DNA of 64,000 nucleotides. It comes from Trematomus loennbergii (lineage: Eukaryota; Chordata; Actinopteri; Perciformes; Nototheniidae). A program made the translations under genes and the position numbers. The notes below the pieces were generated by a model. The model did no database searches. It saw nothing but the letters and a program-made list of their open reading frames with translations, and was not told where the DNA came from. The stretch lies in contig JAAOOA010000006.1 in assembly GCA_012861695.1 (NCBI GenBank), positions 26,607,811 to 26,671,810 on the forward strand. Direction: 5' to 3'. Positions 32,439 to 44,573 of the stretch are shown here, piece by piece. Every line of letters starts with the position of its first letter. The stretch's first letter is position 1.

Positions 32439-35129
32439 AAGCATCTTATTTATTTTTACAAAATGAGCCAAAATACAAAACGGGAAGATCTAGGGTAAAT
32501 AATAATGACAGAATAAATATGAAAAAACAACCTTGCTTTGGTGGGTATCATTTGATATCTATATCTATCAGGTCAATGTGACTGGAAAATGTAATAAAGT
32601 TGGGCATTCCTCTGTTTTATACCGTATTCAAGTGAATATATTTTGGTTTTTAAATGTCGAAACAAGATGTAATCTTGAAATATTTGAAACTGGGACGGAC
32701 ATGTTTAACTTTTTCTGCAATTTTATTGATAAACCATTAAAACAATTAAAAGCTGATTAAGTGGTAATGAAAACAATTGTTAGTTGAAGCCCTAAAAGGT
32801 TGAAAAACACATTTGATACATGACATTTTTTGTAAGGTACAAAAAGTATTGGATACAAGGAGGCAAACGATAAAACCACACGTACACAGACAATACTCGC
32901 AAAAATTGAGCAAGCATTCATCTGCACATTAGGAAACATCAAAACAAATGCGCCTAAAACACTCACACACAATCCCTGAGTCCTTCAGGCAGAGCGCTCT
33001 CAGCAGAGAAGATATTAATGTGTCTTTTATTGGAGACTATTGCTCTCATTGTCCTCCTGTAATGAATCAACAGAAGCAGGAACACGCAGGTGGAGCTGTT
33101 GGCACCTTCACAACAAAAGGACTCTGTATATCATATGCAGAGCAACCAGACCCCGAGGAGGGTCTTCCATGTCCGGTGCTCACCACAGTTTATCAATCTA
33201 CACATAGATAATACGACTGTCAAATATATGTCACAGTATTAAGGGGTGGAACTGCTCATTCAATAAGGAGGTATTATAAAGCAACTGGATTTACCTTTTT
33301 GTCTAAAACAATGTTCATCCGTTATTCAACAGGCTATAGTTTTGTAAGCAAAATGAAATCTAGGTGTAAATTGAAAACCTGATTTGATCTTTATATTTTT
33401 ACAATCTATCTATATTTTGGTAAAAATATTACAATGACATCTGACAACAATGAAATGCAAATATTATCCTCCACTGTCACTATTCCATTAGTATGAGCCT
33501 TTGCATAAAAGTACTTTATACTGTGCCTGTAGCCTTTTACAAGCCTATAATAGATTTAGAATTAGATTAGAATAATAGATTTGATTTTATTGCTGCCTCA
33601 AGTCTGCTCTGTTTTTCAGTGATAAACAAAATTCCTGTGCAAGATTCCTGATGAAACATTAATGGTGGAATAGGCGAAAATAATTTCATAATATCGGAAG
33701 GAATCATTGTTAAAAAAAGGCCAATAAAACTAGCTTTTTAGGCAAGTTTCCAGTGAACGTTTGACAACTTTATAATCCCCTAACGTCAATAAGCCCTCTG
33801 GTCCCAGCTGTGTGCATCACTTATTAGTGTCCCCGTTTCCATTGTGTTTTGACCTTGAGCTTTTTTTATTTGCAGCATTTTGTTTATGCAGCTTTAAGTA
33901 AACGCTCCGCATGTTTTGTCAAGTTGGTAAATGTTTTCTAAATGCTATGCATGTGTTGTCAAGTGCATGTGTACTGGCACATTTGTGTTTTTATATTTAC
34001 ATTGTTTTTGAAAGTGTAGCACGTTTTTCCTTATGAAAATGATTTTTGGCAATTGTAACGCGTTTGCACAGGTTGGCCACCGTAAGAAAAAGCAAATGTT
34101 TTACCTGACAATAAAATCATTGATAAGATTCGTGGTAAACTGATTCCGTTCAAAATTGAATTTTTTTTTTTTGTTGTTTCGGATATGTTGAAATGGATCC
34201 GTTTGGAAAGCTAACTGTAAATGATATTTTCATGTAGATATTATGGACAGAAAGCATGTATGTGGTGCGATATCCTTTGACAAGATTCAAGGGTGTCATA
34301 TGATGGAGTGTAATTGGTAAGGATCCCTGCTTATTATACTATGTTGGATTCTGAGTACATCATCATGTACCCACTAATGTGTTACACATTTTTCTCTTTC
34401 TATTTCTACAGAAGCAATTCCTTGCAGTTATTTACTCTTGAACTAAATGTTATTCTTGTGTGTTTATACTTAAGCGACCTCTTTTTAAATGGGACTAATT
34501 ATGGCATTTAATTGTACTTAAGGCACCGAGGCACAACTGATGTTTTTGTGTATTACTTGTCTCACTGAGCAGTTAGAGGAATCCAAGATGCTTCAGCTCT
34601 AGCTCGATGCAGATATAATTTTCCTTTTATGAATCCGAGCACACTTTTAGGAAAAAATAAACAAAACAAAATTAGCACTGCATCAGATGGGCGTGTTCAT
34701 ATAATGGCAGCTTGCACTCAGAAATAATGTTTGTTTGTTTGTGTGTATAATGGCAGCCGTTTTAACCAGTCACGTCGACAGACTACTCCCTAGAGAGTTT
34801 GATGCTTCAGGTTCAAACAGCTATGAAAAGAATAGATCAAACAAAGCTCTTCCGTAATGAGCACCCATGGGAGTTAAGCACAGAGAGGGGCAACATAAAT
34901 GAGCAGAATGGAAAAGAGTGGAGAAAAATGTGTCCATGCAAGCAGGAAAAAGCACACGGATTTTCTACTAATTTGCTCAAGCATTTTCTTGTGTCTTACT
35001 CCTTCCTTTTAATTTATTTTAGATTGGTCACACCAATGTACCTCTGCCAATGCTTTCAGCTGATATTGTAAGTCTGTCAGCAGGATAATGGAAAAACTAC
35101 CAATCTGAGTTTCAGACAAAGGCAGAGGT

Positions 35130-35238
35130 GCTGCAGTATGAGAAAAGTAAAGCACTTTTTGAACATTAAAGCATGTAAACATGTCATTGTACAGGAACAA
35201 AATACAAAGATGAACCTGAAAAGCACAACACGTCCTCT
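35130..35238. repeat. copy of the TTAA-AGRGG dispersed repeat
   Basis: Contains ATTAAAGCATGTAAACATGT and ends ACACGTCCTCT before TTAA (35239-35242), inverted relative to the copies at 38924 and 53998. Confidence 0.5.
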
Positions 35239-35439
35239 TTAACAGTGTGAGATAGCGCACACATACAGGCTGCATTCATGAGATGTTAGAATGATCAGAT
35301 AAAACCTGTTGTTCAATCGGAAATGTCATGTTATATCCTTTTAACAACAGGTCTTCCAGCACTTAATAATTGTATCTATCCATCCATCCGAGCTCTGATC
35401 TGCACCTCCTCAGTTGGACCTACTGAACATTTAGATAAA

Positions 35440-35440
<1 letters not shown>

Positions 35441-35504
<64 letters not shown>

Positions 35505-35520
35505 GTGCGTGCGTGCGTGC
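35441..35520. repeat. (GCGT)n tetranucleotide microsatellite
   Basis: About 20 units of GCGT with one GCGC irregularity near 35502. The Arg/Ala/Cys/Val and His/Thr/Ala/Arg ORFs across it are artefacts. Confidence 0.97.
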
Positions 35521-37204
35521 ATCAGCATCAGCCCATTAGGGTCATTATTAGCCATGTCCATCCTTAGCGTAGCTTGTCTGGTGGGGTCGTTCGTTTTCTG
35601 AAATAACCAGGCTTCAACTCAGATATGTTTTATGTCTCCAAACGTGGCTTTTTATGATTCCCTAATTGGTCAGTATTGGGTAAAATAATGGAATTGGTCG
35701 GAGAGTCTGGGTTCGCCGACTGTTCAGCTGCCTGCCATTACCGGAACCCCATGAGTTGCAGCTATCGCATTGACCTTGCACATTTGTTAGAACTAGATAT
35801 AACAATAATTCAGAGCTTTATACAGACTACCACATATTAAAACCAAAGTTGACGCCCCGCTGCGCCTAAGCATGGTTTTTAAATGTATATTTAAGATGTT
35901 CATTAAACTAAAGTAATAAGTCTTTGTGCAGGTTTGGTTGTGGATGTGTGTGTATAATGACGATGGGATGATGCATGGCTACAGCATATAGACACACACA
36001 TTTATTTTTCTTGCACAGTGAAATAAGGTTGGAGCCAGATAGGGCAGCACAATCATTTGCACAGCAGCTGTGCTGAACAACATTTGCATAGCTAACAGAG
36101 TTCCTCTCCCAATGGAGGATTTAGAACTAGCAGAGGTGGAACATAACAGAGAACAAGCTGCAGAGAAAGATGTGTCAGCTCGTCTCCTGAGGAGCACGCT
36201 TATTTGTTTAGTGTCCTCGGCTGTCAACACTGTTTAAGCTTTTAAAAAGATGGATTTTGGGTCTCTGGATTATTTTTCTTTTAGTTTGACTATTTTTGGC
36301 TCTAAATGCTGTGTTGAGAAGAAGACCCTACACACATTGGCTATCTCAGTGAGAGATTTGGGCAAACATTTTTCCAAGTTCCTCAAGATTTTTATTTTCA
36401 CTTTTCTCATAATTTCTTATGGCACTTTTTTTTGTTATTATGTTATTTCTTAAGTTTGGATCCTCTGCAAGAGACCAAGATGCGCCTTGTTCGGTACGTC
36501 GAGTAAAAACATGTTATAGAACACATTTCCTAATAACTGGTGTGTGGCCAACTTGCATTTGATGCGGAAGAAAAGCTTAATCTAACTTCAACTTCCTTCC
36601 TCTCCTCATTATAAGCTCTTTGTCCATACTCATTGTCTGCAGGTACTGGTGACCCCCTGCTGCTCTATTAAGTGATGCCTGAAGGGTCTTGGTGTGTGTG
36701 GAGCTCTGCTTTATGCAGAACATTCCCAGCTGTGAGCAAAGTAAGCATGAAACATAAGAGGCCATGTTTATGGGAAATATGGCAAAAATGTCAAAGAAGA
36801 CCTCCTTGAAAAGACAAAAATAATGATACTATAGCACAAGCCATGAAGCAGGTGTCATATTCTTCTCCTTTCATGAGGCAACAGTCAACCCTCCCTTCAC
36901 AGCTGGGTAATAATTCAGCCATCAGACTGTCATCTGATCTGTATTATCTATACAATCTCTCTGACTGTGATTATACCCGTGTTTGACATTTTGAGTCAGT
37001 CTGCTCCGGCTCTGGATTGATGTGCCCTTCTGTGAGAAAGACGGAGTGGAGACGGAGGGCTGGTGTCTGAACACACCATCGGTTATTTGTGTGTGTTGTC
37101 AACACGGTAGAAACCTTTCAGCTGAACCCAGGTTTGTCTCGGAAAGGTCAGTCTCAAGGATTTCAAAACCAACCTTATTTTCAGATTGACCTTGGCACAC
37201 ACGA

Positions 37205-37293
37205 AGGATTTTAGCCTTTGCAGACCATTGACATGCAAAAAAACCTGAACACTACAGGAAAGGCAAAACCATAAAACGCATAATAAGGCCTCT
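37205..37293. repeat. copy of the TTAA-AGRGG dispersed repeat
   Basis: TTTTAGCCTTTGCAGACCAT, TGACATGCAAAAAAACC, ACACTACAGGAAAGGC and CATAATAAGGCCTCT before TTAA (37294-37297). Best matched by the copy at 60430-60526. Confidence 0.55.
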
Positions 37294-38923
37294 TTAAATA
37301 TAAGCTAAAATGTGAAACATATTGCAGATGAGTGTGGTCGTCTTTGTGTGTCCCTGGCACATCAGCAGGTTCATTATTTTACAGGCTCCCACTTTATTCT
37401 ACTATTTAATCAGATCCTAGTTGAAGCTTTGCTCCATCTCAGGTTGTGGCTCTTCCTGAGATCTCCCCTACTGTATGACTAAAAATAGAGGGAAGGAGAA
37501 GGGCTGATTTCTCCTCCCTGGAGACGGATCAATACCTGATGATTGAGATGGCGGATGAAAAGCGTGACAGGAGGAGCAAGAGGAAATGGAATAAGAGATA
37601 ATGAGCAAGAAAAGCTGAACAAATATAGCACAACAATCTTGTGAGAGGGGATTCAGAGTAAAGTGTGAAGATGTGGGAAGTTGTTTGGCTGGGGGGTGGA
37701 TTTTCAGTAAATGTGTGTGGCCTATATACGTTCGCTGTGTGGGTGGGAATGTGTTAGCTGCGTAGGTTGCTATAGGTGTCTGTATCTGAAGGAATTTGCG
37801 ACTGCGTGTGCTCATTAAAAATCCTCTCTGTGTGCAAATGAGTTCTGCGTATTCATGTGCACATTTGTGGAAATATGTTGTCCTGGCCTCATGTGCAAGT
37901 AAAAAAGTGCGTGTGCTTGCATATGCGTATTTAGCCTTATGTTGGGTGTTGCATGCTTCATATGCATGTGACAATATTTTTGTAGACTCTCCTCACTGCT
38001 GGGCCATCTGCTCGAGGTGATAACAAACACATTAGCCCTCAGCCTGAAGCAGAACCACATCTTACCGGCTGCCTGAGGATCACTCGTTTTTATTACCTTT
38101 TACATCTGCTCTGAGAACCTGTAAATATGTTTTCATATGTCCTCCTTCTGCAGTGCACATGTCGTCTTTTTAATCTCGTAGTACATATGGAGATTGCTTT
38201 GATTGGAGATTATTACTGTCTGCGGAGCTCACGGATTCAGATTCATGGATTGTTGCTTTAGCTTTATGGCGCTTTTAAGCCTCTTTTAGCAATTAGTTTT
38301 GGTTTTACAGCACTTTGATTTAATTCTTCGGACTGATAGTACAGCTTAGCTTTTTAGAAAAACCCACTAACTTTAGAATGTCTGCCACTCTGCTAAGAAT
38401 GACACAATATCACATGACTGTAGGAGCCAATTATCGCTTATGATATAGTTGGGAACCAGTGTTTGTGTACTCAGAGGTTTCGCCGGGAAGGTTTTTGACC
38501 ACACAGACACAGTCCTACACCCACACAGATGCTGAGGTAAGTTGGCTGCCAAAGTGTAGTTATTGTCTTTCTAGATGTCATTTGTTTGTATGCTGATGGA
38601 AAGATGATTTAAGTTAAATGGACAACAGTCATTGGAAACTAAATGGACTGAGTTTTCAATTGGAAACTTTGCATCAGATAATGAAATGTATGCAACAATG
38701 TCGTCAACAAAGGGCACCTCAGTGGCCTAAAGCGTTAGCTAACCCTATACAACCACTGTTGCATTTGCCTATTTGGCTTGGTTGTGTTCACTCAGCAATA
38801 TAGTGGTCCAAACAGTTGTAGACAAAGGCCTTGCGCAAGCTAACTGTTCTCTCATTGGTCAGAAATGTAACTGGGTAAGATTTGCCTCAACGTTTTTTAA
38901 GAAAATACACCAGCATTTATTAA

Positions 38924-39125
38924 AGGGGCCCTATTATGCAGATGTTCAGGTATATATTTATATTTGTGCCACTTCTGTAAGATGTGAAAGTGCTTAATTG
39001 TTTATTTTCTCATACTGCCACCTCTTTTCACCCTCTGTCTAAAACCAGAGCCCAGTCTGCTTTGAAAAACACACACACTATATAACATACAGGCAAAGGA
39101 AAACCCAAAACGCCCTGTCTTTCTA
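38924..39125. repeat. copy of the TTAA-AGRGG dispersed repeat
   Basis: Starts AGGGGCCCTATTATGCAG directly after TTAA (38920-38923). It continues with CTCATACTGCCACCTCTTTT and CAGAGCCCAGTCTGCT, both also in the 63028-63330 copy. Confidence 0.6.
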
Positions 39126-40453
39126 CAGTACTTGTACTCGTGACTTTTACTAAATAATTACTAAGGCCACCTATCGTCTTGAACCTTTATTTGAAGGGAA
39201 TATTTATCTTGCTGCATACAGAAGCTTTCCTCATTAACACATAGTGCTTTTGACTAACAAATACTTACTATAATTATTCTCTAATTAAGGCTGAATGAGA
39301 AGCCTTTAACAGTCTAAAATTAGTCGTGGTGTCAATCTTGGTGTCTATTTCTATCGTAAGCTCTTTGCTCAAGCTGAAATCAAATCAGTTCTTGGAGTGG
39401 CTGTTTCGCTATCGGTGTAAATCCATCTCTCTGCTTCCATGAACAACCTCTGGTACCCCCCCCCCCGCCACCATCTCCCTTATTAGATCAAAGCCACACA
39501 GAGAAAGCTATTGTTCCACTGTAGAGTCGAGCAAGGCTGCCTGCCTGCTCTGAAGTCAAAATAATTCATTGCACATATGCATGGTTGTACACACATTCAT
39601 ACACGCTTGTAATTGTTTTTTTATGCCCTTATTTCGGCTGCGTTGTCTTAAAGAGCCTGTGACAGCCTCCCAACAACTGTTGTGCAATGAAATATTGGGC
39701 TACTAGTAATCTCGAACCGTCAGTTTAAAAAAGAAGGTGCGATACCGTTCCGATAAATATCACTAATTTCGAACATCGCGGGGAAATTCCTTCGACTCAT
39801 TTTGAAGTTTGGGGGAAGCCGGAAGTGACGTCAATGCGGGAATGCTTCACTGTGCGGCGAGAGAGCCAAACACGGACAAAGTGTGTTGTCATGCGTAGAA
39901 ATGGTGAATTACTGAGTTTAGGCACGTTAATAACGTTTTAATGAAGTTGACTACAGTATATTCATATTTGTTAGTGCTTTTCATGTCAATTCGGCGAACA
40001 TAAACATAAATGATCGTGGTGAAGCTGCTGAATTTCCTCCCGTCGGATGTGATATAAAAACAAACCGATTATTTTTGTAGTTGTAAACTCAAGTGGATTA
40101 AACTACATTTATTAGTGATTTCATGTCAATTCGGCGAACATATGATACATTAAATGATCGTGAGGATGATGATTAAAAATAGTTTGTTTGAGCCGGTCTG
40201 CATTTCCTGATGAAAAAACAAACCGATGCTTTTTGTAGTTGTAGTACACCAACGTGGATTAAACGTGTGTTTTTTTTACCACAATGTTGGGGAAATTAAT
40301 GGATAAAATGCACGGATTATGATTTATGATCATGATTATTATTATTATTATTATTATATTATTATTATTCCCACTCCGATCGGGACACTAGGTCCACCGT
40401 TTCCCCGCAGCGAGGCTCCCCCCGTTGACAGTTTACGTGGGCTGGGCTGGGTA

Positions 40454-40617
40454 CAGTGGCGGACTGGGCATCGGGACGAATCCCGATGGGCCGGTACCGA
40501 AGTGGGCCGGTCGGATAAGTCACTAGCACATCCCCCACCCCCCGTTGACAATTTACTAGCGGTACCGAAGTGGGCCGGTCGAGAGTCCCGGGCTGATTTT
40601 TAGTCCCAGTACGCCAC
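40454..40617. mobile_element. hAT-like fragment nested in the 39652-41270 element
   Basis: Left terminus CAGTGGCGGACTGGGCATCG, shared with the relic at 9347. The right end is a degraded TTAGTCCCAGTACGCCAC. GGTACCGAAGTGGGCCGGTC occurs twice (near 40494 and 40561). No target duplication could be matched. Confidence 0.5.
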
Positions 40618-40806
40618 ATGACCGTATTATCCATATTGACGCACCTAATTCCTAAACTTCTAACAGATAAAACATAAACTGATTAGTGTCCACTGCCATT
40701 ATTTTAAAACAGAATCGTTATTTAGTCAAACTCCGTAAATAAAATAGTTTACAAACCATTCCACATTGTTCAAGCGTTGTTCAAGCGTTGTAGATCGAGA
40801 GGTATC

Positions 40807-41031
40807 TCACGAATCGTCGGGTGGGTTGTCGTCTCCACTGTCCGACTCGGAGTTCATTTCATCCGATTCAGACTCAGAGGCATATGGTTAGAATCTGTAG
40901 GGCATATAGCCAATATCGTCTACGATGTAGTCATGACTATCACTTTCCGATCCTTCAACCTCATATGAGCTCTCAGACACGTTCAAAATTAAACTGTCAT
41001 CGCTGTCTGAGCTTGCTGCTGTGTGCGCCAT
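40807..41031 (-). pseudogene. broken N-terminal ORF of a transposon-linked acidic protein
   Basis: Reading the minus strand from ATG at 41031-41029 gives 75 codons with one internal stop. The start MAHTAASSDSDDSLILNVSE is followed by Ser/Asp/Glu-rich sequence, GYMPYRF, the stop, then PYASESESDEMNSESDSGDD and a final stop at 40809-40807. Acidic N-termini with a PYRFEP-like motif occur in many fish transposon-associated proteins, some with a P2X7-like C-terminal zinc domain; that link is from memory. The stop falls where Glu would complete the motif. No downstream domain is seen. Confidence 0.45.
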
Positions 41032-42039
41032 CGTGCGTTTGCATGCAGATGCTGGGATCCGGAACGGTGCAGCTGGAGCTCTTAGCCCGCAATTACGTCA
41101 CACATAATTTGGCGGGATTGAAGAATCCCCGAGAAGATCCAGAATATGGTCAACATTGAAGGTTATCAAAGTACAAATATCCCAAATCAGTTCAGTAACG
41201 GTTTCAAGGGGACAATATTTACTCAAATTGATGGGTTTGGATGATGGGGGAAACCCGTGTCACAGGCTCTTTAATTAAAGTCTTTTAAATAAAAGTTGTT
41301 TTGTGACATGTGCTAATTTAGCCTAGCATAAATATTGGCCTAAAGTGAAAACAGTTACCAACACATCTAAATTTCACTTATTCACATATTGTGTCATGTT
41401 TGTTATCACTAAGCAGACAAACACATGTAACGTGTTTTAATATGATGGGGAGTCAAAGGGATGGTTTGGATATATTGTGGCACAAAGCCAGTTAAACAAA
41501 CACCAGCACAGCAACAAGATATATTTTAGTGGCCTAAAAGCAATATTGGTTTAGGTGTTCGCTATATTTTGAGTATCTTCGAATCTATATTGCCAGCTAA
41601 TAATGCTTTACTTTGGAATTTCATTTTAAAAACAGTGATCTAACCGGTATCGGTTAATTGAGATTTCAGTCACAAGAAGTAGTCTTGTTATGATATCTTG
41701 CGAGAGGATGAAAGTGAGTGAGAGTTGTAAACAGGAAAGCTGAGAAGACTTTATTGTTGGAAAACAGAGAAAGTATCATAGATGTATTTAGTTATTTGAT
41801 GTCATAGCTAATATTTTGGGCTGATTGTGACCATGTGGTTGTAAAGCAGGATTTCAGATCAAGCCTATTTTTTTAAAGGAAGACTGTTAGACAAACTAAT
41901 ATACAGACTGGATTGAGGGAAAAATATTTCATTTCTCTGTACTGCTTTTCCATAATGGTGTCAGAAACAGAAGTACAATCTGAACCTGTCATTTTTATTT
42001 GTGTGGAATCGTCCGAAGGGTTACATTGCAGCCCATTAA

Positions 42040-42422
42040 AGGTGGGGTAGGTAATTCACTTCAGAAACACTTTTTGTTATATTCCATGAAATGTTCTTAA
42101 CATCCCGATAGCAATGAATACATTAAATGCTTTGACAATAAATACATAAAAACATTTAATCTGTGGAATCCGTAGTACTGTAAAAAGTACGACCAATTAT
42201 TTTAGCCGGCCCGGCTAAAATAACTGGATGGCCTACCTGCCTGTCAGCCTTCCATCTGTGCACAAACTTATCTCGTGCCCTCATTGGTCATGTGCGCGTT
42301 CGTGTGTGTTGGAGGAGGGGCTCTGTAAGGAAGTCTGAAGGAAGGGGCAGATATTTTTCGGCTGCGTACTTTCAAATTCTAGCGCACTCGAGCTGGTTTC
42401 TCCATTCTTACCTACCCTACCT
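42040..42422. mobile_element. 383-bp TTAA-target MITE
   Basis: Ends AGGTGGGGTAGGTAA and TTACCTACCCTACCT are inverted copies with one mismatch. TTAA lies on both sides (42036-42039 and 42423-42426). No ORF. Kolobok- or piggyBac-type by target site. Confidence 0.8.
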
Positions 42423-42731
42423 TTAAGTGGTTGCCGGCTGCAGCACTTTTGCTCAATACTTGACAAATGATTATCCCCATTTGTCACTAAGAAACAAAAA
42501 CATGGAAAAATAGGGTCACTGCATTCTGGGGTGGTAAGCGGAAAGTAGGCTACATGTCATGGACACACTCTTTCACTTATCCACAGCTCCCCACATAACA
42601 TACATTCTTTATATACTCTGTTGTGGCCAGGAAATCCAGATATGGGACATGTATTAATCATTATGTTCACTTTTAGCTGTCATGCTATGGTGAGTTTCTG
42701 CAAATATGTTTAATACAGTGAAATGATGATC

Positions 42732-43390
42732 ATCTTCTTCTTCTTCTTCTTTGGTGTTCATTGGCGGTTGGCAAACCAACTTGTAGGTGCATTACCACCA
42801 CCAACTGGACTGTGCAGAAAAATAATAAACAAAAGAAAGAAAAGAAAAAAGAAATAAAACTCTAGATTATTTTAAATTGATCAATTTCTCTTAGAAACTT
42901 AATAATTTCACAATATATAACAGCCCTGTTAGCGAAAAGTCATGGTATTTTGCTTTCTTAGTAATATATTTCCTGCAACGCAGTAAAACATGTTCGACAG
43001 TTTCTGGCTGGCTACAGTGTATACATTTTCCGGTTGGATGCTTTCCTATTATACTTAATGTATGATTGAGACCTGTATGACCTATTCTCATCCGAGAAAT
43101 TACATTTTCCTCCCTTCTTTTAAACCCCACCTTCCTTCCATCCTCCACATACCTTTGAATGTAATAAAGATGTCTTCCTGTATCATTAAGGTCCCAATGT
43201 TCTTGCCATGTTGTTTGTGCATATTTCTGTATGAATGTTTTAACCTCCGCTTTGCTAAGTGGAACTTCTATGTCTGTGTTCGTAATTCTGAGTGTTTGTT
43301 TGGCCAGAATATCCACCTGTTCATTACCCTCCACACCTACATGAGCAGGAACCCAGATGAAACGAGTTGCTATGCCTCATTTATGACTAG
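42732..43390 (-). pseudogene. 3' end of an RNase H-bearing LINE (I-like), minus strand
   Basis: The minus strand encodes WVPAHVGVEGNEQVD, the end of an RNase H domain as in I-type LINEs, then a linker and CIHCSQPETVEHVLLRC, the Cys/His motif that closes such ORFs. The open part (43334-42891) is 147 codons. The element ends with a (GAA)n tail (about 42752-42732). It is 5'-truncated: no reverse transcriptase palm is present. Confidence 0.75.
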
Positions 43391-43582
43391 AATGTGAAAT
43401 ATTATTTATTTGACAGTAGGTTATGTCAAATATGAATGATCTGTAATGTTGGTAAGATCCATCTTACATCATTCCTGCTAGTGTCCAGCTTCAAAAAGGC
43501 ATGTACTAAAGGCATACATCCAGGGTTCGAGTTATAAACTGAGCTCTATGGGGGTCTTTGAAACTAACGCGCACACACACTC

Positions 43583-43648
<66 letters not shown>

Positions 43649-44245
43649 AATAATAAACATATGGACAGGGGTTACTATTTAAAAAAAAAAAAATTGCAAA
43701 TGTATCCATGTGAACATATTTTGGGGGTGGACCTCAAATCCTCTAGGGGGTCCGGGGGCATGCCCCCCCTGGTAAGATATTTTTTAAATTTTGGAGTTAA
43801 ATGCATCAATCTGGTGCATTTTGAGGGGAAAATAGAGAGACTAGATCTATGGAAACACCCATATGAAACAGATGCCACATCATGTAGACAGACAGTCACC
43901 CTGTGTGAGGCAAACCCACATTTGCGCAGCGTTGCGTTCACAATAGTCTACATTAAGGCCATCGGGAAACCTCCCGGCGCTCCCGATGGCCAGTCTGGGC
44001 CTGCCAGCAGCCCTCTACTCGCTACAAACTTAAATATGAAAACATAGCCGTGGGAACATGTTTCAAATGGGGGGTGCTGTGGGGATGACACCAGGGCCGG
44101 TTCTGACCAATTTGCTGCCCTAGGCAAGATTTTTGCTGGTTCATTTATATCTTATTTTATCAGTTAACATTTATTTATTCATCCATATTTTTTAATCTCT
44201 CCAGTTTTAAAGGATATTGTTGGTTTACTGTCCTATAGTATACAT

Positions 44246-44573
44246 GTGCCAAGAGCAAGGACTGTCTTAGGTAGGACAGCTTTTATGTGCGCAGCTCCAC
44301 TTGCTTGGAACAATCTTCAGCAAGAATTGAAACTGAGCAATCTCATTCCTCTGCATGTTTTTAAAGCTAGGCTAAATGAAATGCTCGTTGATACTATGGG
44401 TACTTGTAAATGTCTATAACTATGTAAATGTACCTGTAAATATAATGTATGATGTCCTTTATTGTTTTATGTTTCATGTGGAACCTATATGCTGCAGGTC
44501 TCCCTTGAAAAAGAGATCTATGATCTCAATGGGACCAATCTGATTAAATAAAGGTTTGAAATGAAATGAAATG
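44246..44573 (+). pseudogene. LINE 3' fragment in the derived hAT-A copy
   Basis: Same insertion, at the same GTATACAT site and with the same TGAAA-type tail, as 16989-17315. It is therefore inherited and not independent. Confidence 0.75.

Larger units (their letters stand above)
32439..39651. other. noncoding region upstream of c1qtnf4
   Basis: About 7 kb with no recognised exon. It includes three copies of the TTAA-AGRGG repeat (35130-35238, 37205-37293, 38924-39125) and a GTGC tetranucleotide repeat. Longer ORFs such as the 168-codon minus-strand one at 37468-37974 lack any domain. Part of it may hold the promoter and first exon of c1qtnf4. Confidence 0.4.
39652..41270. mobile_element. 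TTAA-target element (Kolobok- or piggyBac-type)
   Basis: Terminal repeats AGAGCCTGTGACA and TGTCACAGGCTCT, directly flanked by TTAA on both sides (39648-39651, 41271-41274). The 1619-bp body holds a tandem segment (TCATGTCAATTCGGCGAACA at about 39983 and 40123), an (ATT)n tract, a nested hAT-like piece at 40454 and a broken acidic ORF on the minus strand (41031-40807). Kolobok and piggyBac both duplicate TTAA; the AG-start terminus fits Kolobok better. Confidence 0.75.

Noticed and set aside
37468..37974. 168-codon minus-strand ORF
   Set aside because: No domain, odd composition and overlapping frames on both strands; looks like a chance ORF.
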